From NCBI RefSeq assembly GCF_905220415.1, contig NC_059564.1:3794501-3858500 (forward strand): 64,000 nt of DNA, in the 5' to 3' direction. The notes below the pieces were generated by a model that did not search any database, was not told the origin of the DNA, and saw nothing but the letters and a program-made list of their open reading frames with translations. The stretch is from Colias croceus (Eukaryota; Arthropoda; Insecta; Lepidoptera; Pieridae). A program made the translations under genes and the position numbers. Below are positions 55,119 to 64,000 of this stretch, piece by piece; positions within the stretch are counted from its first letter, which is position 1; each line of letters begins with the position of its first letter.

Positions 55119-55277
55119 CTAGCCGCTCCGCGCGGTTTCACCCCCGTGGCTCCTCTCCTGTTGAAATGAGCTATCTAACACCGAAAGAATTTTTTAAATC
55201 GGACCAGTAGTTCCCGAGATTAGCGCGTTCAAACAAACAGACAAACAAATTCTTCAGCTTTATAATATTAGTATAGA
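55119..55277 (-). repeat. Helitron-like repeat (TTGAACGCGCTAATCTC subtype)
   Basis: CTAG at 55119-55122, 'CTCCGCGCGGTTTCACCCCC', a 30-base internal deletion compared with 51579, and 5' TCTATACTAATATTATAAAGC (reverse). Confidence 0.82.
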
Positions 55278-55514
55278 TGAATAAAAGAAATAGTGCAGCA
55301 ATTAAATAAATTTAAATATTATATTTAGACATATTATAGGTAGGTAGGTCCTAACTCCTACATCATTTAATTAAATTAGAAATTCATACAATTACATACA
55401 ATCTTTTTAACAAAAGCTACTAAAGAGCCATTTACTTCAAATTTACCATGCATAATATACTTTCATATAAGTATTTCAACAAGCGAAGCCGCGGGCCACA
55501 ACATGTATATATAT

Positions 55515-55542
55515 CGCCGTCCCCGGAGAATAAAATGATAAC
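55515..55542 (+). repeat. Left terminal inverted repeat
   Basis: 28 bases identical to the reverse complement of 58751-58778 (32 if the flanking ATAT is counted). Confidence 0.95.
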
Positions 55543-55761
55543 TACAAAAATGTAACTTTTCAGGAAAAATAAAAAACATGTTTTCGTCGATTGCTCTTTA
55601 AATACTGAACGTAGACAAATGATTGTATGCTTTTAAAAAAGTTTATTTTTCGTTTGTTCTAAATGTTTTAGTGAAATACGAATAAGTATCAAAATAGAGA
55701 TATTATTTAGAAAATAAGAAGTTAGTCAAAATTAATCATAGTCTAAGTTGTATAATGTCGT

Positions 55762-55832
55762 TTATCATTTTATTCTCCGTAAAGCCTGACCAGAATCAAG
55801 TATTGCACTCTTCGCTTATCATTTTATTCTAC
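55762..55832 (+). repeat. Left subterminal copies of the terminal-repeat core
   Basis: TTATCATTTTATTCTCCG at 55762-55779 and TTATCATTTTATTCTACG at 55816-55833. Both are inverted relative to the left terminus and match the core ATCATTTTATTCTC. Likely extra transposase binding sites. Confidence 0.8.
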
Positions 55833-56207
55833 GGGTTTTTAAGAAGAAAGTGATACTGATAATACTTTAATATCGTCTTTCTCTCGTAAATATTATAAAA
55901 AATGTATATGATAAGGACTTTGAATTTGTTTTCTTAATAAAACTATGATATGATAATCAACGTTAGTTTTATTCAAACTAATAGTAATAAACAACAGTAT
56001 TTTTCTTAATTTACTCTTATTAGTCTTTTATCAATTAAAATCAGCCTTATGATCACATATTATGTGAATTATGAATACAATACTAATTAAATTATTCAGA
56101 AATATAATCTTTTACACATTTTTTTATCAATAAAACAGCCTCATAATTACAATTATCACATAAAATCAGTTTCTAATGTATAATGATAAAAAAATTAAGG
56201 TTTGTGA

Positions 56208-58439
56208 TTAATCATCATTATCTTCCTCATTGCCGTCATTGTCACCAGACCAGGTACTGCCATAAGTCAAGGACTCGTAGAAACCACAATAGTAACTTGG
56301 AATATCTCCTGCCTTACAGAGGCTTATAAGATCATCGTATAAAGCCTTGCTTATTGGAACAGGTTCAGTGTACAACGTTTGGAGTTCAGGAACACAGCTA
56401 GGACTTGGGCCTGGTATCTGTCTGGTACCCCGCTTGCTTCTTATTCTTCGGACAGGCTCTGTATTTAATTGGGAATAGTCGGAATCAAAGTTGTATTTAT
56501 ATTTTAAAATTGATGGATTTGAATGTGAGGCATTCACTTCCATGATTTGAGTCCATGATATTTTTTGACCCTCCTCATTTTTTAACCAGTTTTTATTCTC
56601 TATTAACTCCTTTATATTGTAAAACTCTATTTGCGTCATCTCTTTAACTTGATATTTTTTTCCATGTACCTTCGCGTTCATAATGATTGTGTACATCTGA
56701 TCAGGCGTGTATACAACTCTGTGTTTTAATTCACGTTCAATGTTGGAATGCATAGAATCTCCCTCACTCTGCCCATGTCCGGTTTCAAAGAATCTATGTG
56801 TAATGTTCAACTGAAGCTTTTGTGCAGCAAAAATATATAGAGCGAATATAAATCTGTTTTTGTTCTGCCCGCAACAACCGTCCGAGTAAAACGATATGTT
56901 CTGGATGCCTCTTTGTTTTTCATTAAGCAGAAATTGCCATAAGCAACTACCAATTTCATTGGCCCCCCTTTTAGCAATCTGACCATGCCAAACATAACAA
57001 TAACCTTGACTCTGAGTAGCATCATACACAGTGAAATTATATATGGGATACTTTCTTTTGTAGTGAAACGATCCAACTTCAGATTGTGGGATGCTCAAAA
57101 CCTTTTCCAAATCGAAGATTGCCACGGTTGTTTCTGAAGGATCAACTGATTATTTTTCTTCTTTTTTAATTTGCCGTACTCTTTCTTTGTTTTTTGTATG
57201 TGTATCATATTTTTCTTGCAATGTTTCTTGAGTTTTTGAATCAGCCTGTCGATAACGAGTACATTGAGAGCACTGATCTTTTTTCGGTTTAAAAAATGAA
57301 AAATTAAACTTGGTGTTAAATATTATCTCATATTGACGTTTAGTTGCCAAAGGACAGTCAAATCTTTGCTGTCCAAACCAACCTGTGTAGAGGCGATACA
57401 TCTTGGCTATGTTAAGTAGTTCTGAGAGGTATTTTCTTGAAGAATATTTTCTAACATAATGAGACTCAACAGTAGGGAACAATTGAATGTGCTTTATGAT
57501 GCTTTCTTCTGTCAAAATGGGCATTTTACGTGGCCTATTTTCATGTCGCCCTCGTTTGTCCATAAAGTTTTCTTCAGGTTTGGATTTTTCTAGTGCTGTA
57601 TATACAGTTTGATGTGAAATGCTTAGAGTATTAATGAAAAAGGTTTTGCACACTTGAATTTTGTTTGAATCTATTGTAAAGAAGTATTTGATCGAATGAG
57701 TTCGGGTGCGTTTTCGCTCTACTGTGATTCGCTTAACATCTTCGACTAATGTATGATTTACGATATATTGCCATTGTCTCTCGTGGTCTCCAATTTTATA
57801 ATATTGCTGCATTATGTACTCTCTTTGCTCATGAGTTACCTTTTCACCACATTTCTTTGTGCACTTACAGCTAGCTTTTAAAACTTTTTTGTCGTACATT
57901 TTCTTCGATCTACAGCCTTTATAGGCTTCACCGGAATTTTTTAATTTCTTATTCTTTACATCTTGATGTTCATTTAAATTTCGTTTACGTTTTCTTGTAT
58001 TTTTTTCCTGTGGTGTCGATTCTTGAACTGTACTAAATGAATGCATTATGGCTTGGTCTTCTCCATCATAGTCACCATTATGATCAAGGCTCTGATGGTC
58101 CACTACGTTACTGTTTTGTTCTGTTTGTGTCAGATTTTGAGGACTAGGGATTATGTTTTCATTGTTAATAATCGTTTTGTCCAATAATGTACAATCAGAA
58201 ATATTTGCGGGTTGTAATGTTTCATCCAAATCAAAAAGAGATGGTACTGATGATTCTCCTTCTTTTTCACCCCCGTGATTATCAATAATAGTACTAGTAT
58301 ATGAGGTTGACGGCTGATTATCGTTTAAAAATAATTTATTGAGGCATCTTTTTGATGACAGCTTTGCTTTGTATCTAGACGGTCCATTATTTTCATGTGT
58401 TGAAGTTGGTGTCAAATCCAAAATACAGTTTGTGTCTGC
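56208..58439 (-). pseudogene. DDE transposase with one in-frame stop
   Basis: One minus-strand frame of about 740 codons, broken by a single TAA (57150-57152); the frame before and after it is the same. The upstream part (57153-58421, 423 residues) has an acidic, low-complexity N-terminus, a basic nuclear-localisation-like stretch (KNTRKRKR... near 140), a cysteine cluster CKCTKKC (about 183-190), GRHENRPRKM (about 290) and QCSQC (about 385). The downstream part (about 305 residues from 57125) has the RNase H-like catalytic core: NFTVYD (D35), FYSDGCCGQNKN (D82) and GHGQSEGDSMHSNIE (E130), a D-D-E triad. It ends in an acidic tail. There is no ATG at the 5' end: the frame opens after TAA at 58440-58442 with a possible acceptor (GTAAGCAG), so a 5' exon may exist. 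It would cut and paste the element, but the stop should inactivate this copy unless read through. Confidence 0.8.
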
Positions 58440-58465
58440 TTACGAAGCGACTGGATAGTTTTGAA

Positions 58466-58600
58466 CGAGAATAAAATGATAACTGCGTTTATCATTTTCT
58501 AGTCGAAAATTATTTCACGGGAACATAATTGTATGACTATTTGTCATAATAACAAGTGGGAATACATTTTGATAACATTATATTAACATTTTATTCTCGT
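58466..58600 (-). repeat. Right subterminal copies of the terminal-repeat core
   Basis: CGAGAATAAAATGATAAC at 58466-58483, TTTATCATTTTCTAG at 58488-58502, and CATTTTATTCTCG at 58587-58599, in both orientations, mirroring the left side. Confidence 0.78.
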
Positions 58601-58750
58601 AATTTAAGACCTGTTTTAAATATTTGAATACTATTGTAATAATTTGTAACTTCGTCAATAACTGTATAAAAATTACGAAAAAAATTGAGCAGATGTATTA
58701 ACACCCACAGATCCCAAAAATTACATAACACTAAGACTAAGATAATGGCA

Positions 58751-58778
58751 GTTATCATTTTATTCTCCGGGGACGGCG
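58751..58778 (-). repeat. Right terminal inverted repeat
   Basis: Exact reverse complement of 55515-55542. Confidence 0.95.
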
Positions 58779-58782
58779 ATAT

Positions 58783-59859
58783 AACGGTTCAAGATTCAAT
58801 ATAATGGGTGTATTGTTCGTTAACAATATTATCAATTTTGCCTGTAGCGAATTATTGTTTATTGTTTTAACTATGGTATTATGTTATCTGTTTAACTATA
58901 TCCCTCTATAGTCTATGGTACAGTGGTTAGTTATAATTATAAGGTTCAATTTCTGAACGAATAAAAGGGTCATAATTTGTTAAGTGTAGCAAGTAAATCT
59001 TTGAAAAATAAGTAGATAAATTTGCGAAAATCTTTTTAGTTTTTTAATTCTTTAAAAATAAATGATTGTTTTCTTACAGTAAAACTTCTATCTGCAGTAG
59101 GTATTTAGTTTACTTTTCTTTGTAGCTGTATACTGTATAGTGCAAAAACTCGTTTGTAATTTATTTTTGTTAATATTTGACTATAAATGTATGAATTAAT
59201 AATTTTTCATACGGTAAAAACAAGGTTTAGGTATACTTACAAGATGAAAGTTAAAGATTATCTTATTCAACATAATTTTACTTAGTTTGTGATTAAGTTG
59301 ATATTATTAACATTGCAATATAGATACTAGAAGAGCTTTTATGCAATACAAACCCAAATTAAAAACGTTAGAGATCGCCCAGTATTCAATATTTAAAATA
59401 TCACCTGTATTTTTTATTGACTTGAAATTTTTTTTTTTTTAATATTGGCATTCTGTACTCCTTCTCTATAATATAAACTACCTATTTATAAGCTACCTAT
59501 GCCAAATTTTACCTATTATACATATTTTAATCCTTCCAACCGCGCAATTTTCCAAAAATATTAAATTTATAAAGTTTTTGCTTCACGTAATAGTAAATTT
59601 ATAATTCTGAACTGAAATATTTTACATCAACATTAAAAAGTAAAAATATGTCATATCCAGTAAACAATTATCTTTGTCTCATAAAAGCATACGACTTACA
59701 ACAATACACCATTATGAACATATTACATATTTGTAAACATTATGTTAATTTAACCTTATTTAGCTAAAAGTAAACGTAGTATTATAGTACTTCAATAAAA
59801 AGTTTATATCTGTACTGGTGTTATATTAGAACAAAGTTTCTAAATCTCAATAACTATGT
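58783..59859. other. No gene seen
   Basis: AT-rich DNA without coding or repeat signals that I recognise. Confidence 0.4.
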
Positions 59860-60023
59860 TAAAAATTATCGCGTTACCATATTGCTCCGAAACAGCTGAA
59901 CCACAGCTGAACCGATTCTCATAAAATTTTGTGTGTGGGTAGATCTCAGAATCGGCCAACATCTATTTTTCATATCCTAAAATGATAAAAGTAAGGCAGA
60001 ATAACGTTTGCTTGTACAGCTAG
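59860..60023 (+). repeat. Helitron-like repeat (CATAAAATTTTGTGTG subtype)
   Basis: 'CTGAACCGATTCTCATAAAATTTTG', 'AAATGATAAAAGTAAGGCAG', CTAG at 60020-60023 before T. Related to 29815. Confidence 0.6.
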
Positions 60024-60049
60024 TATTATTTAAATGTTTGTATGTTTGC

Positions 60050-60183
60050 ACGATTATTATATAAAAATTAAAAACCCCTGAAATAGAATGTAGTTATTAT
60101 CGACCAGTAGAGATCTTAAATAAAGGCACATGAGATCATATTATTAATTCTACCACGCAAACGAAGTCACAGGCAAAAGCTAG
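60050..60183 (+). repeat. Decayed Helitron-like repeat
   Basis: Ends CACGCAAACGAAGTCACAGGC followed by CTAG at 60180-60183 before T. 5' half not recognisable. Confidence 0.45.
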
Positions 60184-60793
60184 TTTAAAATATTATTTAT
60201 AGAGTTCTAATAAAAATCTTTCCCAGAACCTCATGTTACGATATCTATATTAAAATTCTAGAAAGTTCGAGCAATTTCCAAGCCTATAAAAATCTAATTC
60301 AGGCCCATACTAACATGTCTTCATCTGGACCTAACAAAACGACACGACAAAACAATCTTGATCCTTACAACACATACTTGAAAAAATATCCATTCGATTT
60401 TAAACTCTATTCCGTTGAAATAAGAGCTACAATTTTCAGGCAAGTGTCAAGTAATACTGGCCGTTCGAAATGGGATCCATGGCATATGAATTTGTTTTTT
60501 TTCTCGACAGCGAATTGAGTTCCGAGCGATTCGGCATCGGAATGATATCGTTTCGGATTGCAATCGAATGCCTGAAGTCGATAATCGATTCCGAATGATT
60601 CGATTTAAGCTGCCCAGTTCAGTGGTTGTGGTTTGAAGTGTATGAAAATGAATGATCTTTATGGAATTATTTTAATACTCAAATAAATAAACTATTGGTT
60701 ACATGCATATTGCACAACACAATCAATAACATCGTGTTGAATCGATTGTTGTCCATAATTATCTTAGGTTTTAGTCTGTGGTTTTATTATAAA
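60184..60793. other. No gene seen
   Basis: A 67-codon frame at 60315-60518 has no domain. 60520-60610 contains repeated CGATTC/GAATCGA units similar to 41020-41070. Confidence 0.35.
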
Positions 60794-60952
60794 CTAGTGG
60801 TCCGCCCCGGCTTCGCCCGTGGTACGTATTTAGTATCCTATATCCTTTTCCTGGCTCTAAACTACCTCCCTGTCAATTTTCAGCTAAATCGGTTCAGACG
60901 TTCTTGAGTTATAAGTGGAGTAACTAACACGACTTTCTTTTATATATATAGA
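60794..60952 (-). repeat. Helitron-like repeat (GTACCACGGGCGAAGCC subtype)
   Basis: CTAG at 60794-60797, hairpin CCCCGGCTTCGCCCGTGG, 'AGCTAAATCGGTTCAGACG', 5' TCTATATATATAAAAG (reverse). Confidence 0.82.
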
Positions 60953-61166
60953 TTTAATTCTATCTGCTTTCATATTATAATATCTAATATTTAAAAAGTA
61001 TTAACAGTGAAAGTGCATGCGGCAATTATTCATCTAGAGTACACGAAGGATAAAATATAATATGTAATACCCTTACGATTCTAGTAAACACGCTTGCTTG
61101 TGTGCGTGAGCCATTTCGAACGTTTGTATGAAGTTTCCCTACTGATTGTATCTTTATATTGTGGTA

Positions 61167-61408
61167 TCCATACTAATATTATAAATGCGAAAGTAACTCT
61201 GCTGTCTGTCTGTTACTCAATCACGCATAAACTACTGAACCAATTTTCATGAAATTTGGTATTGAGATATTTTGATAGATACCCGAGAAAGGACATAGGC
61301 TACTTTTTATCCCGGGAAAAAATGACGTAATCCCGGAAATCCCGAGGGAACGGGAACTATGCGGGTTTTTCTTCAACTGCGCGGGCGAAGCCGCGGGCGG
61401 AAACCTAG
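61167..61408 (+). repeat. Helitron-like repeat directly upstream of the MICOS gene
   Basis: A|TCCATACTAATATTATAAATGC, (CTGT)n, 'GGTATTGAGATATTTTGATA', 'GGGAACGGGAACTATGCGGG', hairpin GCGCGGGCGAAGCCGCGGGC, CTAG at 61405-61408 before T. Full length, ending 145 bases before the ATG at 61553. Confidence 0.88.
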
Positions 61409-61484
61409 TTAGAATATAAATTAAACATTCTAGCTACCATATAAAACCTCCTTTTCAAATTCTCATAAAACGTCACATAAATCA

Positions 61485-61490
61485 TCAGTC
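61485..61490 (+). promoter_or_regulatory. Candidate initiator of the MICOS gene
   Basis: TCAGTC fits the arthropod TCAGT initiator and lies 63 bases before the ATG, between the Helitron-like repeat and the coding start. No TATA box at the expected distance. Confidence 0.3.
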
Positions 61491-61552
61491 GTTCATGTCA
61501 AAACATACAACGTCAAAATAAATTCACCATCAAAATTTCTCGTTACCGTGTA

Positions 61553-62359
61553 ATGCAACAAAAATCCTTAAAATTCGAAAAAAATAACAATGAAGAAATC
61601 ACAACTAACACGCAAATTTTCGACTCCAAAGATGAAATGAAAAAATCCCTAACTCATTTATGTTATGGTGATCTTTACGTTCTTGGAAGGCTATGGATTG
61701 AAGCGCTTAAAAAGGTTCTAGTTGGTGCCAATATGAATATATTCCCAGTGGTAGAAGCCGCTAAACCAGATCCTACTCCAAAATGTCCACCACCCATGAA
61801 ATACAAAGACTTACCGTTATACACAAGTCCACATTACGAATACAAAGTCTATCAAGAAGACCAACAGAAGTGTCCTAAACATAACGTGCCTATTTTACAA
61901 GAGTACTTGCTACCTACAGTAAAAAGCTACCGTTCTGATACCCAGAAAAGTCTATGCCAAATTAAATGTGGTTTCGCAAATGCTTGGGTACAATTGAAGA
62001 GCGAAATGGCAGACCATGACAGGAATTTCAAGAAATTCATGCGTGATCCTAACAGGCTAGCAATGAGGCAGGGTATAGTAGCTTTTGGCTTGATTTCTGG
62101 TTATTACATGGCGTCAAAACGTGGTATACCCAGTCGGATAGTAGGAACAACTCTTGGTGGCCTGTTCGCTGGAGCAATGTGCTTTCCTAAGGAAACTGAT
62201 GAGTTATTTCGAGGCATGTTGTATAGTGGGGGGAAGTTTGCGATAGGGGTATATAATCGAGTTTTTGGTGGGGATATCGCCTTGAGGGAACGACTGGCCT
62301 GTAGAGATGATCTGCCGCCTATACCACCGCCCAGAAAACGTACGTGCGTGAAGAAATAG
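61553..62359 (+). CDS. MICOS subunit MIC26/MIC27-like (apolipoprotein O family)
   Basis: 268 residues, no introns. The family sits in the mitochondrial inner membrane as part of the MICOS complex that shapes crista junctions; MIC27 binds cardiolipin. Family features seen: the entry motif DLPLYTSPHYEY (about 86-97), a central amphipathic stretch, RDPNRLAMRQGIVAFGLISG (about 164-183) starting the first membrane helix (about 171-190), a short basic loop (SKRGIPSR), a second glycine-rich helix IVGTTLGGLFAGAMCFP (about 195-212), and the terminal GGKFAIGVYNRVFG segment. These correspond to the R-x-G-V-I-x-F-x-G-L-x-G pattern of APOO/APOOL proteins. The first 75 residues are charged and not typical of the family. 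The ATG is the first in frame after a plausible initiator. Intronless structure suggests a retrocopy or a lineage-specific paralogue. The assignment is by motif pattern only. Confidence 0.72.
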   Translation: MQQKSLKFEKNNNEEITTNTQIFDSKDEMKKSLTHLCYGDLYVLGRLWIEALKKVLVGANMNIFPVVEAAKPDPTPKCPPPMKYKDLPLYTSPHYEYKVYQEDQQKCPKHNVPILQEYLLPTVKSYRSDTQKSLCQIKCGFANAWVQLKSEMADHDRNFKKFMRDPNRLAMRQGIVAFGLISGYYMASKRGIPSRIVGTTLGGLFAGAMCFPKETDELFRGMLYSGGKFAIGVYNRVFGGDIALRERLACRDDLPPIPPPRKRTCVKK

Positions 62360-62496
62360 AATTTTTATATGAATGTGGACTTAATATTATTATACTAATT
62401 GTATTTGGACATTAATTGATGATCTAATACAAAATATAGATTTTGGGATTTTGTTGCTGTTTTCAGGAACTTAAGTAAAACATTTTAAAAGGATTA

Positions 62497-62502
62497 AATA
62501 AA
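62497..62502 (+). promoter_or_regulatory. Polyadenylation signal of the MICOS gene
   Basis: AATAAA 138 bases after the stop codon; a second AATAAA lies near 62598. Confidence 0.5.
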
Positions 62503-62649
62503 TATTGAATAATGACGTTAAATTAATTAAATTACTTATTTCTTAATAATTATTACACGTTATATATTCGAGATGAGAAATATTTTTAAAAGGTTTGAAT
62601 AAATACAGATTATATAAATATTCAGTAGTTAATATCGATTGATTTTTTG

Positions 62650-62745
62650 CCTTGCCAGACCGAGACATTTTTTGTTAGTTCACACTGGGAATCGAACCCA
62701 GGACCACTCAGTTCTACGCTTTAACCACTGTACCAAAGGTCATGT
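62650..62745 (-). repeat. tRNA-derived SINE head (family B)
   Basis: On the minus strand: ACAGTGGTTAAAGCG (A-box side), GGTTCGATTCCCAG (B box), then 'AATGTCTCGGTCTGGCAAGG'. The 3' part is missing. Confidence 0.72.
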
Positions 62746-62852
62746 AAACAAGTATTTAAAAATATTCTCATAGAGGTCGTGTACAATACTACTACCAGTT
62801 TTACCCACGATAATTTCTTAAAAAACGCGATTTAGGTCTATAAATTTGAACA

Positions 62853-63182
62853 AACTATCTAGAGTTAGGGTGGCTAGGCTTTTCGAAATTATTGTATTAC
62901 ATATATATATTATAGTTAATAGTCAAATAATAATATTTTAAGGAATCAATTAAATATTTAAACTATCTAGAGTTAGGGTGGCTAGGCTTTTCGAAATTAT
63001 TGTATTACATATATATATTATAGTTAATAGTCAAATAATAATATTTTAAGGAATCAATTAAATATTTAAACTATCTAGAGTTAGGGTGGCTAGGCTTTTC
63101 GAAATTATTGTATTACTTATTATATATATATATTATAGTTAATAGTCAAATAATAATTTAAGGAATCAATTAAATATTTAAA
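62853..63182 (+). repeat. Tandem repeat, 3 x 108 bp
   Basis: Three head-to-tail copies starting AACTATCTAGAGTTAGGGTG at 62853, 62961 and 63069. The first two are essentially identical; the third has a longer TA tract and a small deletion. Not coding. Confidence 0.95.
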
Positions 63183-63377
63183 TACTAATGTTATGAAGAT
63201 GTAGTTTGTTTGAACGCGCTAACCTCAGAAACTACTGGTCTGATTGGAAAAATTATTTCGGTGTTAGTATAGGTAGCCCATTTATCGAGGACGGCTTTAG
63301 GAATGCTATAGGCTATATCATCACGCTAAGACCAACAGGAGCGGAACGCTGCGGATAAAACCGTGGGACAATTTAGT
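63183..63377 (+). repeat. Helitron-like repeat (TTGAACGCGCTAATCTC subtype)
   Basis: 'TTTGAACGCGCTAACCTCAG', 'GAAAAATTATTTCGGTGTTA', 'AAGACCAACAGGAGCGGAAC', end mutated to AATTTAGT. It abuts the 108-bp tandem repeat. Confidence 0.75.
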
Positions 63378-64000
63378 ATATTATTTCATATAAATTTTGT
63401 GCAATAGACATTTTATTATTACCTGCTTTGATGTTTAGACATGGATAGGAAGATTAAACATTTGTTCCAAATAATAAAAACTTTTAATTACTTGTAGAAT
63501 CACTAATGAATATGCTATTCGATCGATATAGTTCTCAAAGTTAAATGACCTACCTATATTATGGTTAAATGATAATAAACTATAGTAGTATATTTGAAAA
63601 GTGTAAACTACAGTTGTTTTAAAACAAACTTTTCAGGTTTTAGAACCAGTTCTATCGTCTTGATCTGAATCTCCTCATATTGTATATGTAAATAAATTAA
63701 TTATCATTCACAAACAAGTATGAACATGTACGATACATCAAAACATTCTATGTACCTTTCAATCCTATCAACGATAAAATAAAATATTTATCGTACCAAA
63801 TAAGCAAATATTATGGACACATTATGCAGTGTGAACAAGCTATAAGCGTTAAAAATAGAAGTCCTTATTGCAAACATAATAAGGTTCAATTTCCACTTCA
63901 TTCAAGACAAAGCAAAAAAACATACGACTATATTAAACTGGACTTAAAAGGATAGAAGAACGGTACCTTCATGCAAAATTGTACCCTGTTTCGTTCAATT
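63378..64000. other. No gene seen
   Basis: AT-rich DNA to the window edge, without recognised features. Confidence 0.4.

Larger units (their letters stand above)
55515..58778 (-). mobile_element. Complete 3.26-kb DNA transposon, Sola-like
   Basis: Perfect terminal inverted repeats begin CGCCGTCCCCGGAGAATAAA (55515-55542; inverted at 58751-58778). ATAT flanks both ends (55511-55514, 58779-58782), consistent with a 4-bp target duplication, though the palindrome makes the exact edge ambiguous. The interior encodes one minus-strand DDE-type transposase interrupted by one stop. The 4-bp AT duplication and D-D-E residues fit the Sola superfamily best; this is inference. Perfect repeat identity indicates a recent insertion. 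Confidence 0.85.

Noticed and set aside
56807..57076. 89-codon frame overlapping the transposase
   Set aside because: Shifted frame of the DDE core; the transposase frame has the conserved motifs.

Overview
The window is AT-rich animal nuclear DNA and almost certainly comes from a moth or butterfly. The evidence is dozens of short Helitron-like repeats that start TC and end CTAG with a CG-rich hairpin reading CGGGCGAAGCC, several tRNA-derived SINE families, and gene content (ephrin, a MICOS subunit) typical of insects. Gene density is very low: two complete host coding sequences in 64 kb, plus two tentative exons. Nearly everything else that can be identified is transposon-derived. All classifications rest on reading the sequence; no database was searched. 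|| Layout: 1-4.2 kb carries an ephrin gene (coding 2056-2838, one uninterrupted exon, GPI-type C-terminus) behind a CpG-rich 5' region. 4.2-10 kb is mostly featureless apart from a Helitron-like copy framed by a 67-bp direct duplication. 10-14.4 kb holds two inverted-repeat DNA transposons; one contains a broken THAP DNA-binding domain. 15-35 kb is dense in SINEs, MITEs and Helitron-like copies, with clear nested insertions (SINE inside MITE at 19.5 kb; hAT element inside a SINE at 27.7-29.0 kb with a further TA-flanked element inside it; two SINEs inserted in succession at one target at 33 kb). 35-40.5 kb is an apparently intact non-LTR retrotransposon with two ORFs. 41-55 kb is again repeats, with possible terminal exons at 45.5 kb (minus) and 47.4 kb (plus). 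55.5-58.8 kb is a complete 3.26-kb cut-and-paste transposon with perfect inverted repeats, whose transposase is interrupted by a single stop codon. 61.5-62.4 kb is an intronless MIC26/MIC27-like (apolipoprotein O family) gene, followed by a 3 x 108-bp tandem repeat. || The most interesting signal is in the retrotransposon. ORF1 ends ..GAT TTA AAC TAG, placing the classic -1 frameshift heptamer T TTA AAC in frame directly before the ORF1 stop. ORF2 lies in the -1 frame, overlaps ORF1 by 16 nt and has no AUG near its start. The sequence starting 8 nt downstream can be folded into an H-type pseudoknot (5-bp and 8-bp stems). This suggests that the endonuclease/reverse transcriptase is made as an ORF1-ORF2 fusion by programmed -1 frameshifting. 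Second in interest is the 3.26-kb transposon, where copies of a core of the terminal repeat (ATCATTTTATTCTC) recur in both subterminal regions, as multiple transposase binding sites would.
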